Assembly: GCA_027382625.1 (NCBI GenBank) | Contig: JAJKFJ010020682.1 | Location: forward strand, 26,061-90,060 | Length of the DNA stretch: 64,000 nucleotides | Source of the DNA: Tetmemena sp. SeJ-2015 | Lineage: Eukaryota; Ciliophora; Spirotrichea; Sporadotrichida; Oxytrichidae | Direction of reading: 5' to 3' | Shown here: in pieces, positions 43,354-54,362 of the stretch | Numbering within the stretch: the stretch's first letter is position 1 | How the letters are laid out: each line of letters opens with the position of its first letter | Position numbers and translations under genes: made by a program | The notes under the pieces: model-generated | Seen by the model: only the letters and a program-made list of their open reading frames with translations | Told to the model about the DNA's origin: nothing | The model's database searches: none

Positions 43354-43982
43354 TGATTAGAATTAACCTACTTCCACATCGCGAAGCACGTCGAAAAGAG
43401 CTAAAGAGTCAGTTCTATTCTTTAATGATGCTTGCTGGATTAGTTGGCGCAGCAGTTGTTATTTTAGTCGGCTTTGTTTTCTCTACACAATTATCTGCAC
43501 AGACTGAACGAAATGCTTTCATAACTCAAGAAAATCTTGAGTTAGATAAAAAGATCAAAGAAGTTGCCAATTTGAAGCAAGAGATCGATGCATTAAAGGC
43601 AAGGCAACAAGCAGTTGAAGATTTGCAAGGGGATCGTAATCAACCTGTCTATATGATGAATGAGCTGGTTAGGTTGGCGCCTGAAGGTTTGTATTTGACG
43701 GTCATCGAACAAAAGGGCCAGAGAATCGCAATCAAGGGATATGCTCAATCACATTCAGTGGTTGGTCTATTTGTTACAGAGTTGAGTGGTTCGCCGTGGA
43801 TGAGCAAACCTGAAATTATTCAGAACAAGGCGGTGGGACTTGGTCAGGGACGTGATGCAAAACGCGTTATCGAATTTGATTTGAGTGTGGATATTCGTCG
43901 TCCACGTGAATTAGAAGCTGCAGCTAGTGCTGCTGAAGCTGGTGCAGTTAAGAAAAATCCAGTAGACGCAAAATCGCCTTAA
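43353..43982 (+). CDS. pilN: Type IV pilus assembly protein PilN
   Basis: PilN (209 aa) is a bitopic inner-membrane protein. Its cytosolic MIRINLLPHREARRK peptide inserts into PilM, followed by one helix (MLAGLVGAAVVILVGFVFS), a coiled coil and a ferredoxin-like periplasmic domain that pairs with PilO. The ATG at 43353 overlaps the pilM stop (TAATG). Intact. Confidence 0.95.
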   Translation: MIRINLLPHREARRKELKSQFYSLMMLAGLVGAAVVILVGFVFSTQLSAQTERNAFITQENLELDKKIKEVANLKQEIDALKARQQAVEDLQGDRNQPVYMMNELVRLAPEGLYLTVIEQKGQRIAIKGYAQSHSVVGLFVTELSGSPWMSKPEIIQNKAVGLGQGRDAKRVIEFDLSVDIRRPRELEAAASAAEAGAVKKNPVDAKSP

Positions 43983-43995
43983 CGAAGAGAATACT

Positions 43996-44661
43996 ATGTC
44001 AGATTTTAAGGAAAAGTTTGAGTCACTTGCTAGTCAGTTTCGAGACCTCAACGGTTTACATCCCGGTTTATGGCCACTTGCACCTCGCATATTGTCGGCA
44101 ATCGGTTTGTGTATTTTTGTTCTATTTGTTGGTTGGTGGTTTTACTGGAGTACGCAGTTAGAAGAAATTGATCTTGGTCAGCAAGAAGAACAAAAATTAA
44201 AAGATACGTTTAAAGTGAAGGTTCAGCAGTCAATTAGTTTAGATGCACTGAAAGAACAACGTAAGTTGGTATTGCAATACGTGTCGCGTATGGAGAAACA
44301 ATTGCCAAGTACGGCAGAGTATGCTGCCGTGTTAGCAGATATTAACTCCGCCGCCAATGGTCGTGGTTTGAGCATGGATATTTTCAAACCTGCTGGTGCC
44401 ACGATTAAGGATTACTACGCGGAGTTGCCGATTGAGATTCAGATGGTTGCGAATTACCACGATATGGCGCAATTTGTCGCAGATGTTGCTAAGTTGCCGC
44501 GAATTGTTACTTTAAACAATCTTAGTTTTAAAGTGAGTAAAGACGCGAAAAAGCCGGGTATTGTGATGGATGGCATTGCCAAAACTTATCGTTATTTGGA
44601 TCCTGAAGAGATTGCCGAACAAGCTGCCGAACGCAAGAAAAATAAAGAGGCGAAAAAATGA
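43996..44661 (+). CDS. pilO: Type IV pilus assembly protein PilO
   Basis: PilO (221 aa) forms the periplasmic alignment ring with PilN and PilP. One helix (AIGLCIFVLFVGWWFYW) is followed by a coiled coil and a domain with VANYHDMAQFVADVAKLPRIVTL, the usual PilO stretch. Its stop overlaps the pilP ATG by 4 bp (ATGA). Intact. Confidence 0.95.
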   Translation: MSDFKEKFESLASQFRDLNGLHPGLWPLAPRILSAIGLCIFVLFVGWWFYWSTQLEEIDLGQQEEQKLKDTFKVKVQQSISLDALKEQRKLVLQYVSRMEKQLPSTAEYAAVLADINSAANGRGLSMDIFKPAGATIKDYYAELPIEIQMVANYHDMAQFVADVAKLPRIVTLNNLSFKVSKDAKKPGIVMDGIAKTYRYLDPEEIAEQAAERKKNKEAKK

Positions 44662-45190
44662 AAATAATGCCTAAATTTATTATCTTTTTCTTGCCTTTCC
44701 TGCTAAGCGCCTGTGGCGATAATGGCCTTGATGAATTAAGGGATGGATGGATCAAGTTAAAAAAGAGACCCAAGTCAAGGTTTCGCCAATCGCAGAACCT
44801 AAGGTCTTTATTCCTGCCACTTACGACGGTAATGAACTAATTGATCCATTTGATTCTGGTAAGTTATTAGTAGTATTCGCTCGTATGAAAGCGGCAAATG
44901 ATAATGGTTTGAAACCCGATTTTGATCGTCCAAAGGAAGCGCTTGAAGGTTATGCTTTGGAATCAATGAAAATGGTTGGTACATTTGATAATCATAAGAC
45001 TTTGCAAGGTCTTATTCAGATTGGAAAAGCGGTATTTCCTGTCGTTGTCGGTGGTTATATAGGACAAAATTTCGGCAAAGTCATTAGTATCAATGAAACT
45101 AGAATTGATCTTGTGGAAGTGGTGCAAGATGCGACTGGTGAATGGACAGAGAGAAAAGCAAGCTTAGAATTGCAAGAGGCGAAAAAATGA
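44658..45190 (+). CDS. pilP: Type IV pilus lipoprotein PilP (one-base insertion)
   Basis: PilP (about 177 aa) links PilN-PilO to the PilQ secretin. The lipoprotein signal ends in LLSACGDNG. At about 44745 an extra G breaks the frame; the adjacent frame gives MDQVKKETQVKVSPI and the HR-domain stretch EGYALESMKMVGTFDN and AVFPVVVGGYIGQNFGKV. The end overlaps the pilQ start. Confidence 0.93.
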
Positions 45191-47343
45191 TGAGATTGAT
45201 AAAAGCAATTAATTGGAGCATCAAGAGCATGAAGTATTTCTTTCTGGGACTAATGTTTTTGAGTCAGCTCGTTCAAGCGCAAACCGCTAATACGATTGAA
45301 TCCATTACCGCCAATCAGCAAGGTGCAAATATTATCGTTAAGATAAATTTTAAGGCGCCGTTGGTTAAACCGCCGGTAGCGTTTTCAATTACTAATCCAG
45401 CTCGAATTTCACTTGATTTTGCAAATACAAGTAATGGTACTGGTAAGAGTACGGTGGATATAGGATTGGGAGAAGTTCGTAGTATCAATTTGATTGAAGT
45501 ACCAGAGCGTTCTCGAATGGTTTTTAATTTGAACCGCTCGCTGAACTATGCGACTTTCATTGAAGGTAGCTCTCTTATCGTAACGATTGATGGTTCTGGT
45601 GGATTGGCGACGCCAGTTAATGCGATTGGTTTGCCAGTTAATAATAAAGAAGTAGCGCAACCAACGAGACAATTGTTGCGTGATATCGATTTTCGTCGTG
45701 GCGTCGCAGGTGATGGTCGCGTCGTCGTTGAGCTTCCAAGCAATCAAGTCGCGATTGATGCAAAACTTCAAGGTCAAACCATTGTTGTCGACTTTATGAA
45801 GGTCGGAATTCCTGACATTTTGCGTAAGACTTTGGACGTTTCTGACTATGGTTCTCCCGTGCAAAAAGTGACAACCACTCGACAAGGCGAGAATGTGCGA
45901 ATGCTGATTGAGCCGAAAGGTTTATGGGAGCATAGCATTTATCAAAGTGATAGTCAGTTGGTTATCGAAGTAAAGCCAATTAAAGAAGATCCGAACAAAT
46001 TGACCCAAGGTACTCAGGGTTACAAAGGCGATCGGTTTGGCATGAATTTCCAAGACGTTGATGTGCGTGCGGTACTGCAAATTTTAGCAGAGCAAGGTGG
46101 AGTCAATATCATTGCAAGTGATTCTGTGACGGGTAATATTACGATCCGATTAATCGATACTCCTTGGGATCAAGCACTTGATATCGTGATGCAAATCAAG
46201 GGCTTGGACATGCGTAAGAATGGTAATGTTATTTTGATTGGCCCTAAAGATGAGTTGTTAACGAAAGAAAAACTCGAACTGGAGCAGAAAGCTGCTATTG
46301 CTGAGCTTGAACCTCTAAAAACGGAGTCGTTCCAGTTGAAGTATCAGAAGGCAGATGCCTTTAAGAAACTTTTTGGTGCGGAAGATACGACGACCAACCG
46401 CATTCTTTCTAAGCGCGGAAGTGTGCTAACCGAGCCAAGAACGAATCAACTATTTATTACCGATATCGCATCTAAAATCGAAGAAGTACGTAAGTTAATT
46501 CAAAAAACAGATATTGCGACGAAGCAGGTGGTGATCGAGGCGAGAATCGTAGAAGCGGATAATAAATTTAGTCGCAATTTGGGCGCGAAATTAGGTTTTG
46601 CTGATCTGCGAGGCATTCGAGGTGGAGATACTGGGTTCCAAATTTCAGGAAATCAACGTGCTGCAGTTACAGGAAACTATTTAGGGGTTGGTGAGCAAAC
46701 CGGACAAGCCAAGATCACTGAGAAGAGCTATATTCCCAATACACAGTTTGTGAATTTGCCGGCTGCTGGTATTGGTGGTTTAGATGCGGGTAGTCTTGCG
46801 GTAAGTTTGTTTTCAGCGGCTGCAAATCGATTCTTAAACTTAGAGTTGTCAGCCTTAGAAGCAGATGGCGATGGTAAAATTATTTCAAGTCCACGTGTAG
46901 TGACAGCCGATCAAACACCTGCGCATATTGAGCAAGGACAAGAAATTCCTTATCAGATCGCTACACTCAGTGGTGCAACGGCAATTTATTTCAGAAAGGC
47001 GACATTGAGCTTAGATGTAACTCCACAAATTACACCAGACGGTACGATCATTCTTGCCGTTGATGTTCACAAAGATAGTCGCGGTGAGGAAACTCGTGGC
47101 GGTCCTGTAATTAATACGAAACAAGTTAAGACCAATGTATTGGTTGAGAATGGCGGCACTGTCGTATTGGGTGGTATTTACACACAGGAGGAACGTGCTG
47201 ACGTTACTAAAGTACCTTTCCTTGGTGATTTGCCACTCTTTGGCAATTTATTTAAGTCGACGGGTAAGACAAATAATAAAACTGAATTATTGATTTTTAT
47301 TACACCAAAAGTTCAGCTCACTGGAACATTTGCAAATCAGTAA
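45187..47343 (+). CDS. pilQ: Type IV pilus secretin PilQ
   Basis: PilQ (718 aa) forms the outer-membrane gate for the pilus. A signal peptide ends near LVQAQ. Two AMIN-like peptidoglycan-binding domains cover about residues 30-250, then N-domains (RFGMNFQDVDVRAVLQILAEQGG). The secretin domain carries SSPRVVTADQTPAHIEQGQEIPY and the C-terminal signature VPFLGDLPLFGNLFKS. The ATG at 45187 overlaps the pilP stop. Intact. Confidence 0.95.
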   Translation: MMRLIKAINWSIKSMKYFFLGLMFLSQLVQAQTANTIESITANQQGANIIVKINFKAPLVKPPVAFSITNPARISLDFANTSNGTGKSTVDIGLGEVRSINLIEVPERSRMVFNLNRSLNYATFIEGSSLIVTIDGSGGLATPVNAIGLPVNNKEVAQPTRQLLRDIDFRRGVAGDGRVVVELPSNQVAIDAKLQGQTIVVDFMKVGIPDILRKTLDVSDYGSPVQKVTTTRQGENVRMLIEPKGLWEHSIYQSDSQLVIEVKPIKEDPNKLTQGTQGYKGDRFGMNFQDVDVRAVLQILAEQGGVNIIASDSVTGNITIRLIDTPWDQALDIVMQIKGLDMRKNGNVILIGPKDELLTKEKLELEQKAAIAELEPLKTESFQLKYQKADAFKKLFGAEDTTTNRILSKRGSVLTEPRTNQLFITDIASKIEEVRKLIQKTDIATKQVVIEARIVEADNKFSRNLGAKLGFADLRGIRGGDTGFQISGNQRAAVTGNYLGVGEQTGQAKITEKSYIPNTQFVNLPAAGIGGLDAGSLAVSLFSAAANRFLNLELSALEADGDGKIISSPRVVTADQTPAHIEQGQEIPYQIATLSGATAIYFRKATLSLDVTPQITPDGTIILAVDVHKDSRGEETRGGPVINTKQVKTNVLVENGGTVVLGGIYTQEERADVTKVPFLGDLPLFGNLFKSTGKTNNKTELLIFITPKVQLTGTFANQ

Positions 47344-47415
47344 AGCGACAATTAGTAAGATTTTTGATTCAAATGTAGGATGTCTCTACATTCATTTATA
47401 TTTAATAGGTGTTAC

Positions 47416-49319
47416 ATGACGAAGTTAATTCGCGCGTTTTTTGCAATGGCAGTGATTTTACTGCTCTCCGCTTGCGGCGGTGGTGGTGGCTCTGCTGGAA
47501 ATACTAGTGGCGTGGCGCTTTTTACAAGCGCTGCCGAAAAAATCACAATTTCGCCAGGTCAAGTGCAAACTTATAACATTGGCGGCGGTATTCCGAATTA
47601 CATCGGAACTAGTAGTTCGAGTGCTGTTAGTGTGCAAGTGACCGGGAATACTCTGCGAATCACTGGTGGCAATGGTGGGAGTGCCATAATCGCGATTACA
47701 GATGCTGCGGGTGCAAAGATACTTATTGAGGCAACAGTTGGATCTGGAATCGATTTGTATACAAGTGCGCCTAACTTAGTTTCGGTTGCTGTAGGCGGTA
47801 GCTCAGCAATTTATAGCATTGGTGGTGGTAGTCAGGTCTATGCTGTTACTACTAGCGATACTCGAATTGCGACAGTTGGGCAAACTACATCGCGTGAATT
47901 TGTTATAACTGGACGATCTGGGGGGAAAGCTGTTGTAACTGTTAAGGATACTTTAGGTAAAGAGGTAAAAATTGACGTAGTAGTTGGGACAGTTGATGAG
48001 CTTTTTTCCACAGCAGCGAAGGATGTAACTGTCGAGGTTGGTGGAGCAAATTCTTACAAAGTTGGCGGTGGGTCGACAGTCTATTTTGCAGATAGTAGTA
48101 ATATTGGAGTAGCGCGAGCCACGATTAGTGGAAATGATCTTATATTACTGGTGTCTCAACGGGGAAAGCAACTGTCATAGTCAGAGATTCCACAACAGGA
48201 AGTTTGGAAATTAATGTCACCGTTGGAACTGGCACACCAATTCCATTGTTTACTACTGCATCATCTAGTATTGTGGTTGCACCATCGGCTTCTCCAAGCT
48301 TTACAATTGGTGGGGGAAGAGCCCCCTATCGAGTTAGTAGTAGTAACGCAAGTATTGTCTCTGCCACTATTTCAGGTACAAATCTAACTTTAAATGGTGT
48401 AGCTAAAGGTAGTGCTCAAGTGATTGTTACTGATACTGCTGGGGCTACCGTTACAATTAATGTGACAGTAGGTACTGGAATTGTTGTTCCTCTTTTTACA
48501 ACCGCGCCAGCCTCTGTGACTGTAGTATCACCAGCATCTGCTACTTATAGTATTGGAGGTGGCACTGGCCCTTATACTGTTACTAGCAGTAATGTCGCGG
48601 TTGCATCTGTAACCAGCAGTGAATCGGGATTTGTAGTTAAAGGTGAGAGTACAGGAACTGCACAGGTTATGATTCGCGATGCTGTGGGAGCTTCGGTGAG
48701 CGTCACTGTTACTGTTACTGCAGCAGCCTCAGTTCCACTAGCGGTACTTCCTGGAGATTCAACAGGTGCAGTTGGTGATACTTTGACATTCAACATTTCA
48801 GGCGGATCTTCCCCCTATACCATTTCAAATAACAATCCAAGTATTGCAACTGTTACACAATCAGGTTCAGTTTTTACAGCAAAGCTATCAAATGTTGGTG
48901 CAACAAAGGTCGTTATAATTGATGCGCAGAATAAGTCTGTTGAAGTTACGATAACAGCGACGGCATCAAATTCTTTACTGCGTATTTCGCCATCTAGCAT
49001 TACCGTTGGTGAGGACAGCACAAATGACGTGGGGTTGACTATTTATGGTGGAACCGGACCATATCGTGCGTTCACGAGCGATTTGGTCTTATCGTCTGTT
49101 CCTGTTGGATCAATCACTCAAGTCGCCACTGGGACAACATTTAATATTGGATTGGGGTCGAAGACAAATCGTTGTGTAAATGTGATTGATAATTCCGGTA
49201 CCGTCATTAGAGGAGGTGTTTATGCAATCACTATTACAGTTCTTGATAGCAATGGAGCATCTGCTACAGCAACATTGAATATTAAAGATAATGGAAAAGG
49301 TGTTACTGATTGTAATTAA
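47416..49319 (+). CDS. Lipoprotein with seven Ig-like repeats (one frame break)
   Basis: A predicted outer-membrane or periplasmic lipoprotein of about 634 aa. The signal sequence ends in LLLSACGGGGG. Seven tandem units of about 80 residues follow, each built as LFTTA...SVTV...YSIGGG...PY.V.SSN..IA and closing with a (V/I)xVxVTVGTG-type strand, like bacterial Ig-like folds. The last unit is the most divergent and has two cysteines (NRCVNV and VTDCN) that could form a disulfide. One missing base near 48150 splits the frame inside repeat 3. It is inserted between pilQ and aroK, genes that are usually adjacent. The function is unknown; an envelope, adhesin or pilus-related role is inference from location. 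Confidence 0.85.
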
Positions 49320-49350
49320 TATTCATAACGCTGTTGGATGAAGAATTCTA

Positions 49351-51033
49351 GTGACAAGCAATATATTTTTAGTAGGTCTGATGGGCTCTGGCAAAACTAC
49401 GGTTGGCAGAGCCCTCGCCAAAAAACTGAACAAACGGTTTATTGATTCTGATCACGAAATAGAGGCGCGTACTGGTGTCGCTATTTCGGTGATTTTCGAA
49501 ATTGAAGGTGAAGCGAGTTTTCGTCAGCGTGAAGCTGATGTGATTCGCGACCTTTGTCAACAAGAAGACATCGTCCTTGCCACAGGCGGGGGGGCGGTGT
49601 TAAGTCCCCAAAGTCGAGAATTACTTCATACGCGTGGTACGGTCGTTTATTTGAAAGCGAGTATCAGCAATATTTTGCATCGTACTCGACATGATAAAAA
49701 ACGGCCCTTGTTACGCACTCCCGATCCGCGCAAGAAGCTTGAAGAACTCGAACAGCAACGAGATCCACTCTATCGTGAAGTCGCGCACGTCGTGATCGAA
49801 ACTGGTCAGCCGCAGTTACAAACCTTGGTCCAAACAATTGTGGAAAAACTTCCCACAGAAGCGGGGGGTTTGAACCAAGCCGTTCAGAAATCACCCAAAC
49901 AGTTGCCAGCTGTGGCGCAAAACAAAGTCATTATGGAACAGGAAATACATCAAGCACGAACGCTGCAAGTGGATCTAGGTGAGCGAACATATCCGATCAC
50001 GATTGGTGAGGGCTTGTTGTCTAATCCCGGACTGCTGCAAAGTAGAATCAAAGGCCAGCGCGTTGTGATCGTCACTAACACAATCGTTGCCCCTTTGTAT
50101 CTAGAGAGTCTGACTTCGCAATTGTATGCGCTTGGCAAGCAGGTTGAATCCATCATTTTGCCTGATGGCGAGGAATACAAGAATTGGGAAAATTTGATGT
50201 TGGTATTCGACGGCTTGTTGGCGAAGAAGTGCGATCGAAAGACCACATTGATTGCTTTGGGCGGCGGCGTAATAGGTGATATGACTGGGTTTGCCGCTTC
50301 AGCGTACATGCGTGGCATCCCATTTATACAAATTCCAACTACGCTGTTAGCTCAAGTTGACTCTTCAGTGGGTGGTAAGACCGGGATTAATCACCCCTTG
50401 GGTAAAAATATGATCGGCGCGTTTTATCAGCCGCAAGCGGTGATTGCCGATATGAGTAGCCTAAAAACATTACCCGATCGCGAACTGTCTGCCGGTTTGG
50501 CCGAGGTAATTAAACATGGTGCGATTATCGATTCTGGTTTTTTCACTTGGATAGAAAACAACATCGATAAATTACGTGCGAAAGACATAGACGCATTATC
50601 CTATGCGGTGTTGCGTTCGTGCGAGATCAAAGCCAATGTGGTGCGGCAAGATGAAAGAGAAGGTGGCTTGCGCGCGATTTTAAATTTTGGGCATACTTTT
50701 GGCCACGCGATCGAGTCTGGCCTAGGCTACGGCAACTGGCTGCATGGTGAAGCGGTAGGCTGTGGTATGGTGATGGCGGCAGATTTATCTTATCGACTTG
50801 GTTATATCGATTTCGTTAGTAAAACACGCATTACTCAATTAGTTGAGGCTGCCGGACTGCCTATCGTTGCCCCAGATTTAGGTGAACAAGTGTGGCTTGA
50901 ATTGATGGAAGTCGATAAGAAAAATGAGGGTGGGCAAATTAAATTTATTTTGCTCAAGCCACTAGGAAATTGTCTCATTACCGAGGTACCGAAAGATCTG
51001 CTCCTAGCAACCTTAAGAGCCAGCATCCAGTAA
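49351..51033 (+). CDS. aroKB: Shikimate kinase and 3-dehydroquinate synthase in one frame
   Basis: The frame (560 aa) holds two shikimate-pathway enzymes. Residues about 1-170 are shikimate kinase: Walker [10 protein letters not shown], the shikimate-binding RQRE and TGGGAVL, and the lid RPLL. From about 205 on it is 3-dehydroquinate synthase, with [26 protein letters not shown], the zinc ligands in EVIKHG and GHTFGHAIE, and the [13 protein letters not shown] block. The linker of about 35 residues has no stop. A run of six G's at about 49863-49868 sits at the natural end of AroK; with five G's the frame would stop at once (GTT TGA). So this is either a true fusion, or two genes with aroB starting at the ATG at 49933. 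GTG start at 49351. Confidence 0.9.
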   Translation: MTSNIFLVGLMGSGKTTVGRALAKKLNKRFIDSDHEIEARTGVAISVIFEIEGEASFRQREADVIRDLCQQEDIVLATGGGAVLSPQSRELLHTRGTVVYLKASISNILHRTRHDKKRPLLRTPDPRKKLEELEQQRDPLYREVAHVVIETGQPQLQTLVQTIVEKLPTEAGGLNQAVQKSPKQLPAVAQNKVIMEQEIHQARTLQVDLGERTYPITIGEGLLSNPGLLQSRIKGQRVVIVTNTIVAPLYLESLTSQLYALGKQVESIILPDGEEYKNWENLMLVFDGLLAKKCDRKTTLIALGGGVIGDMTGFAASAYMRGIPFIQIPTTLLAQVDSSVGGKTGINHPLGKNMIGAFYQPQAVIADMSSLKTLPDRELSAGLAEVIKHGAIIDSGFFTWIENNIDKLRAKDIDALSYAVLRSCEIKANVVRQDEREGGLRAILNFGHTFGHAIESGLGYGNWLHGEAVGCGMVMAADLSYRLGYIDFVSKTRITQLVEAAGLPIVAPDLGEQVWLELMEVDKKNEGGQIKFILLKPLGNCLITEVPKDLLLATLRASIQ

Positions 51034-51059
51034 ATCTCTTATTGCCTGAAAGTGACTTT

Positions 51060-52198
51060 ATGTTCTCCGATAATCAACTCGCTCCTTACGCTGCACAATC
51101 TGCACAAACCAAGGGGCGGCGATTTTCGGAGCCTACTCCAAGCTCTCGTTCAGAATTTCAAAGAGACCGAGATCGCATCATTCACAGCACGGCTTTTCGT
51201 CGCCTAGAATATAAAACACAAGTCTTCGTTAATCATGAAGGTGATTTGTTTCGCACCCGCTTGACGCACAGTATTGAAGTCGCACAAATCGCTCGTTCTA
51301 TTGCGCGCAATTTGCGATTGAATGAAGATTTGGTGGAGGCGATTTCACTCGCGCATGATCTCGGTCACACCCCGTTTGGTCACGCTGGACAAGATGCCCT
51401 TAACGCGTGCATGAAGGACTATGGCGGTTTCGAACATAATTTACAAAGTTTGCGCGTGGTTGATGTTTTAGAAGAACGTTATGCTAGCTTTGAAGGATTG
51501 AACTTAAGCTTCGAGGCCCGCGAAGGAATTCTTAAGCATTGCTCTTTGAATAATGCGCGCACGCTGGGTGAATTAGGCTTACGCTTTATTGAAAAAAAAC
51601 AGCCAAGTTTAGAAGCGCAGCTAACTAATTTGGCTGATGAAATTGCCTACAATAATCACGACATCGATGATGGGTTGCGCTCGGGTTTGCTGAGTGAGTC
51701 ACAATTGATGGAAGTCGACTGTTATGCCCGATTTCGGCGAGAGGTAGATCATACTTATCCTGGCATAGCTGGGCGAAGAGCGATCTCAGAGACCATTCGT
51801 CGTATGATCAATTTGTTGATCACCGATCTGATCCAAACATCAGAGCAGCGCATTGCCGACTATGCGCCGAAGAGTATCGATGATGTACGCGCGATGCCTC
51901 CAATGATTGCCTTTTCCGATCACATGTATCAGGAGGCAAAAGTGCTTAAACAGTTTCTATATGAAAATTTATATCGGCATTATTTAGTTAATCGCATGAG
52001 TAACAAAGCGAAAAATACAGTGCGCGAATTATTTACCCGGTGTTGGGCTGACCCCAGGTTTAAAGGACCTCCAAAACTATGTGTCAGGGGCCCCAAGACG
52101 ACGTGCAACAAACGCAAATCGCACGTGCTCGACGAATTGCTGATTACATTGCGGGCTGATTTGGATCGTTTTGGGCGATTCGCGAGCACGTCTTTTGA
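51060..52198 (+). CDS. dgt: Deoxyguanosinetriphosphate triphosphohydrolase-like protein (C-terminus corrupted)
   Basis: An HD-domain dNTP triphosphohydrolase (about 380 aa) that cleaves dNTPs to nucleoside and triphosphate. HD-motif residues are in [27 protein letters not shown] and YNNHDIDDG. The ATG at 51060 is chosen; longer upstream frames overlap aroB. From about 52035 the frame is lost among G/C runs; the other frame carries [10 protein letters not shown] and AIREHVF, the usual end, up to TGA 52196-52198. It follows aroB as in many betaproteobacteria. Confidence 0.9.
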
Positions 52199-52219
52199 AA
52201 TAAATCAAAGAATATAATT

Positions 52220-53137
52220 TAAAATTTAAATTTTTACTAGAAAAAGGGAAAATACTATGCGAAAATAAAATTCTATCCAGTCGGGTATTTTAGCCCCCCA
52301 CTATTTACTCCCCTGAACCCCAGCCACGCGGGTTAGTTTGGGGCCAGCTGATTTAGGGGAAGGATCCCAATTTTAGGGGGATTAAAAGCGGTTTAGAACA
52401 AGGTGCGAATGTTTGCGTTTTTAAAGCTCGGTGTTCCCTGATGGATTTTGAAAAAAATGAAAAAGGTAAAGTTTCCCCAAATTGCCTTTCGTTTTTTTAG
52501 AGAAGGAAAAACCCTTTATTCTTAAATTGAGCGGAAAAGGGTTTAAAGCATCTCGATAAATTTGGGGTCTTTGCGAGGGAATCTTTTGCGGCAAAAAACC
52601 CGGGCAGTCCCGGATGGCAAAGCCATTTTTTATTGGATCGGTTTTGAAAAAAAATGTCAGTCACCGACGCCCAAAAATTTTTTTTAAGTGGCGGAGATTT
52701 TCCGTACGGGGATTTTTTCGGGACAAAAAACATTACAGAAATTGAGACGGGGGGTTTTACTCCAACTTTTAAAAGCGGTGACGGAAAAGGGTTGGGCCCT
52801 TTAGCTAGAAAATAAAATTCGGTGAGGTAAGGGCCAACAAAAGATGGGGGCGGTCCCCCGAAAAAAAAGCGAAAAGGGCCCGAATTTATGATCGAAAAAA
52901 GGGGTTTGGCGCGCCTTATAGATGATTTCCCGGGAGGAAGAAAAGAAAATACGCCAGGCCCCCATCGGAAACCGGGCCAAAAAATTATTGGTGGGTTTTT
53001 TTTGGTTTTTAAAATTTAAGGCTTTTTTTTTTGATCGTTTAGTGCCATCAAAATGAGCGTATCCCCCCCGGCGAAAGGGCCCATTTCCCTTTTTTGTTTG
53101 GGTTTTACTGGCCGTGATCAACTCATTACGTTATTGT
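52220..53137. other. Corrupted gap between dgt and the hydratase gene
   Basis: These 918 bases contain unusually long runs of G, C, A and T (for example eight T's, six C's) and no frame over 106 codons. The style is the same as the damaged parts of rplB and rplF, so it is probably a low-quality segment whose true content cannot be read. I cannot support any gene in it. It lies between convergent genes. Confidence 0.6.
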
Positions 53138-54229
53138 TTATTGTAGGTGAGCCAAAGGATGGGAATAACTTGGCCACACCTCAGCAAAAAAGCTTGCGAC
53201 TAGCGCTGCATCTACTTCCGCTATAGTTGCAGGTGACCATTTGGGCGTATTGTCTTTGTCCACCACCAAAGCTCGCACGCCCTCCAATACTTCGCCATGT
53301 TTAAAGCAATGTCGGACCATCGTTCGTTCGATGCGTAGGCACTCCGCAACCGATTTTTTTCGGCAGCGCTGAAGCTGTTCAGCAGTGACTGCCATCATCA
53401 GAGGGGAGCGTTTTTGCATCGTGGATAATGTGGCTTTTGCAAAGTCGCTTTCATCTTTTGCGAGCGATGCCATTACTTCATCAACACGATGAGTTTTAAA
53501 GTGATGATCGATCGCATTTCTGTGTTGTGCCAACTGGCAATTCTGCACATCGGAAGCTTGATAAAACTGCGATGCGAAATCGCGAATAGCGATCCGAATA
53601 TCTGGAACTTTTGATTGTGCAATTAGTAGTAATAAATCGGGAATGGCTGAGGTCGGTACGAAGACATCTGCCAAATTGGCATAAATGGCATCCATACCTA
53701 GAATGACTTCACCAGTAAGTCCTAGATATCGCCCAATCTCACCAGGTGTTTGATTCAGGAAATAGCCACCACCAACATCGGGAAATAAGCCGATATTGAC
53801 TTCTGGCATAGCCATCTTCGTTCGTTCAGTGACTATACGTAAGCGAGCTGCGACACCCGATTGGGCAATCCCCATACCGCCACCCATTACAACGCCATTT
53901 AGTAAGGCGATGTAAGGTTTAGGATAAAAATGGATTAAATGATTTAGTGCATATTCTTCGGTGAAGAAGTCTTCCAACAAAGCGCTATCCTGCATCGGTG
54001 TTTTCGTACCAACATCGTAGAAGAAGCGAATATCACCGCCAGCGCAGAAGGCTTTTTCGCTACTGCTGTGGATAAAAACCGCGTTGACTTCTGGATTGTC
54101 GCGCCACGCGAATAAAGTCGCGGTAATTGCGCGCACCATCTCAAGAGATAAAGAGTTAAGTGCTTTGGGACGATCAAGTGTGATGATGCCAATGTTGTTA
54201 TTGATTTCGGTTAAGACGTGAAAACTCAT
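53138..54229 (-). CDS. Enoyl-CoA hydratase / 3-hydroxyisobutyryl-CoA hydrolase family protein
   Basis: A crotonase-fold enzyme (363 aa). The long length, the KAFCAGGDIRFFYD oxyanion-hole segment, GVVMGGGMGIAQSG, and the EVNIGLFPDVGGGYFL stretch match 3-hydroxyisobutyryl-CoA hydrolase (valine breakdown) better than the short enoyl-CoA hydratases. The catalytic Glu of the family is expected in MPEVNIG and the Asp in FPDVGG. The start MSFHVLTEINN (54229) is chosen over a longer version that overlaps hpf. Intact. Confidence 0.88.
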   Translation of the reverse strand: MSFHVLTEINNNIGIITLDRPKALNSLSLEMVRAITATLFAWRDNPEVNAVFIHSSSEKAFCAGGDIRFFYDVGTKTPMQDSALLEDFFTEEYALNHLIHFYPKPYIALLNGVVMGGGMGIAQSGVAARLRIVTERTKMAMPEVNIGLFPDVGGGYFLNQTPGEIGRYLGLTGEVILGMDAIYANLADVFVPTSAIPDLLLLIAQSKVPDIRIAIRDFASQFYQASDVQNCQLAQHRNAIDHHFKTHRVDEVMASLAKDESDFAKATLSTMQKRSPLMMAVTAEQLQRCRKKSVAECLRIERTMVRHCFKHGEVLEGVRALVVDKDNTPKWSPATIAEVDAALVASFFAEVWPSYSHPLAHLQ

Positions 54230-54300
54230 AAGCTTGCCGTAATATTTAGTAGGGCTCGATTTTAACTCAGAGCGATTGGCTTGAAAAATCAAAATAGAGC

Positions 54301-54328
54301 AAAATAAAAGGGCGCTGAAAAGCGCCCT
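54301..54328 (-). terminator. Terminator of the rpoN-hpf transcript
   Basis: On the minus strand an 8-bp stem (54321-54328 with 54309-54316) encloses TTTT and is followed by TTTTATTTT. It lies inside the run-on reading frame of hpf, one reason to place the hpf stop earlier. Confidence 0.85.
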
Positions 54329-54362
54329 AGGATCATCACAGAAAGTGAATCGAAAATGCTAT

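Noticed and set aside
52560..52830. Faint resemblance of plus-strand fragments to topoisomerase C-terminal repeat domains
   Set aside because: It needs many frame jumps in corrupted sequence and no catalytic domain is present, so it cannot be supported.
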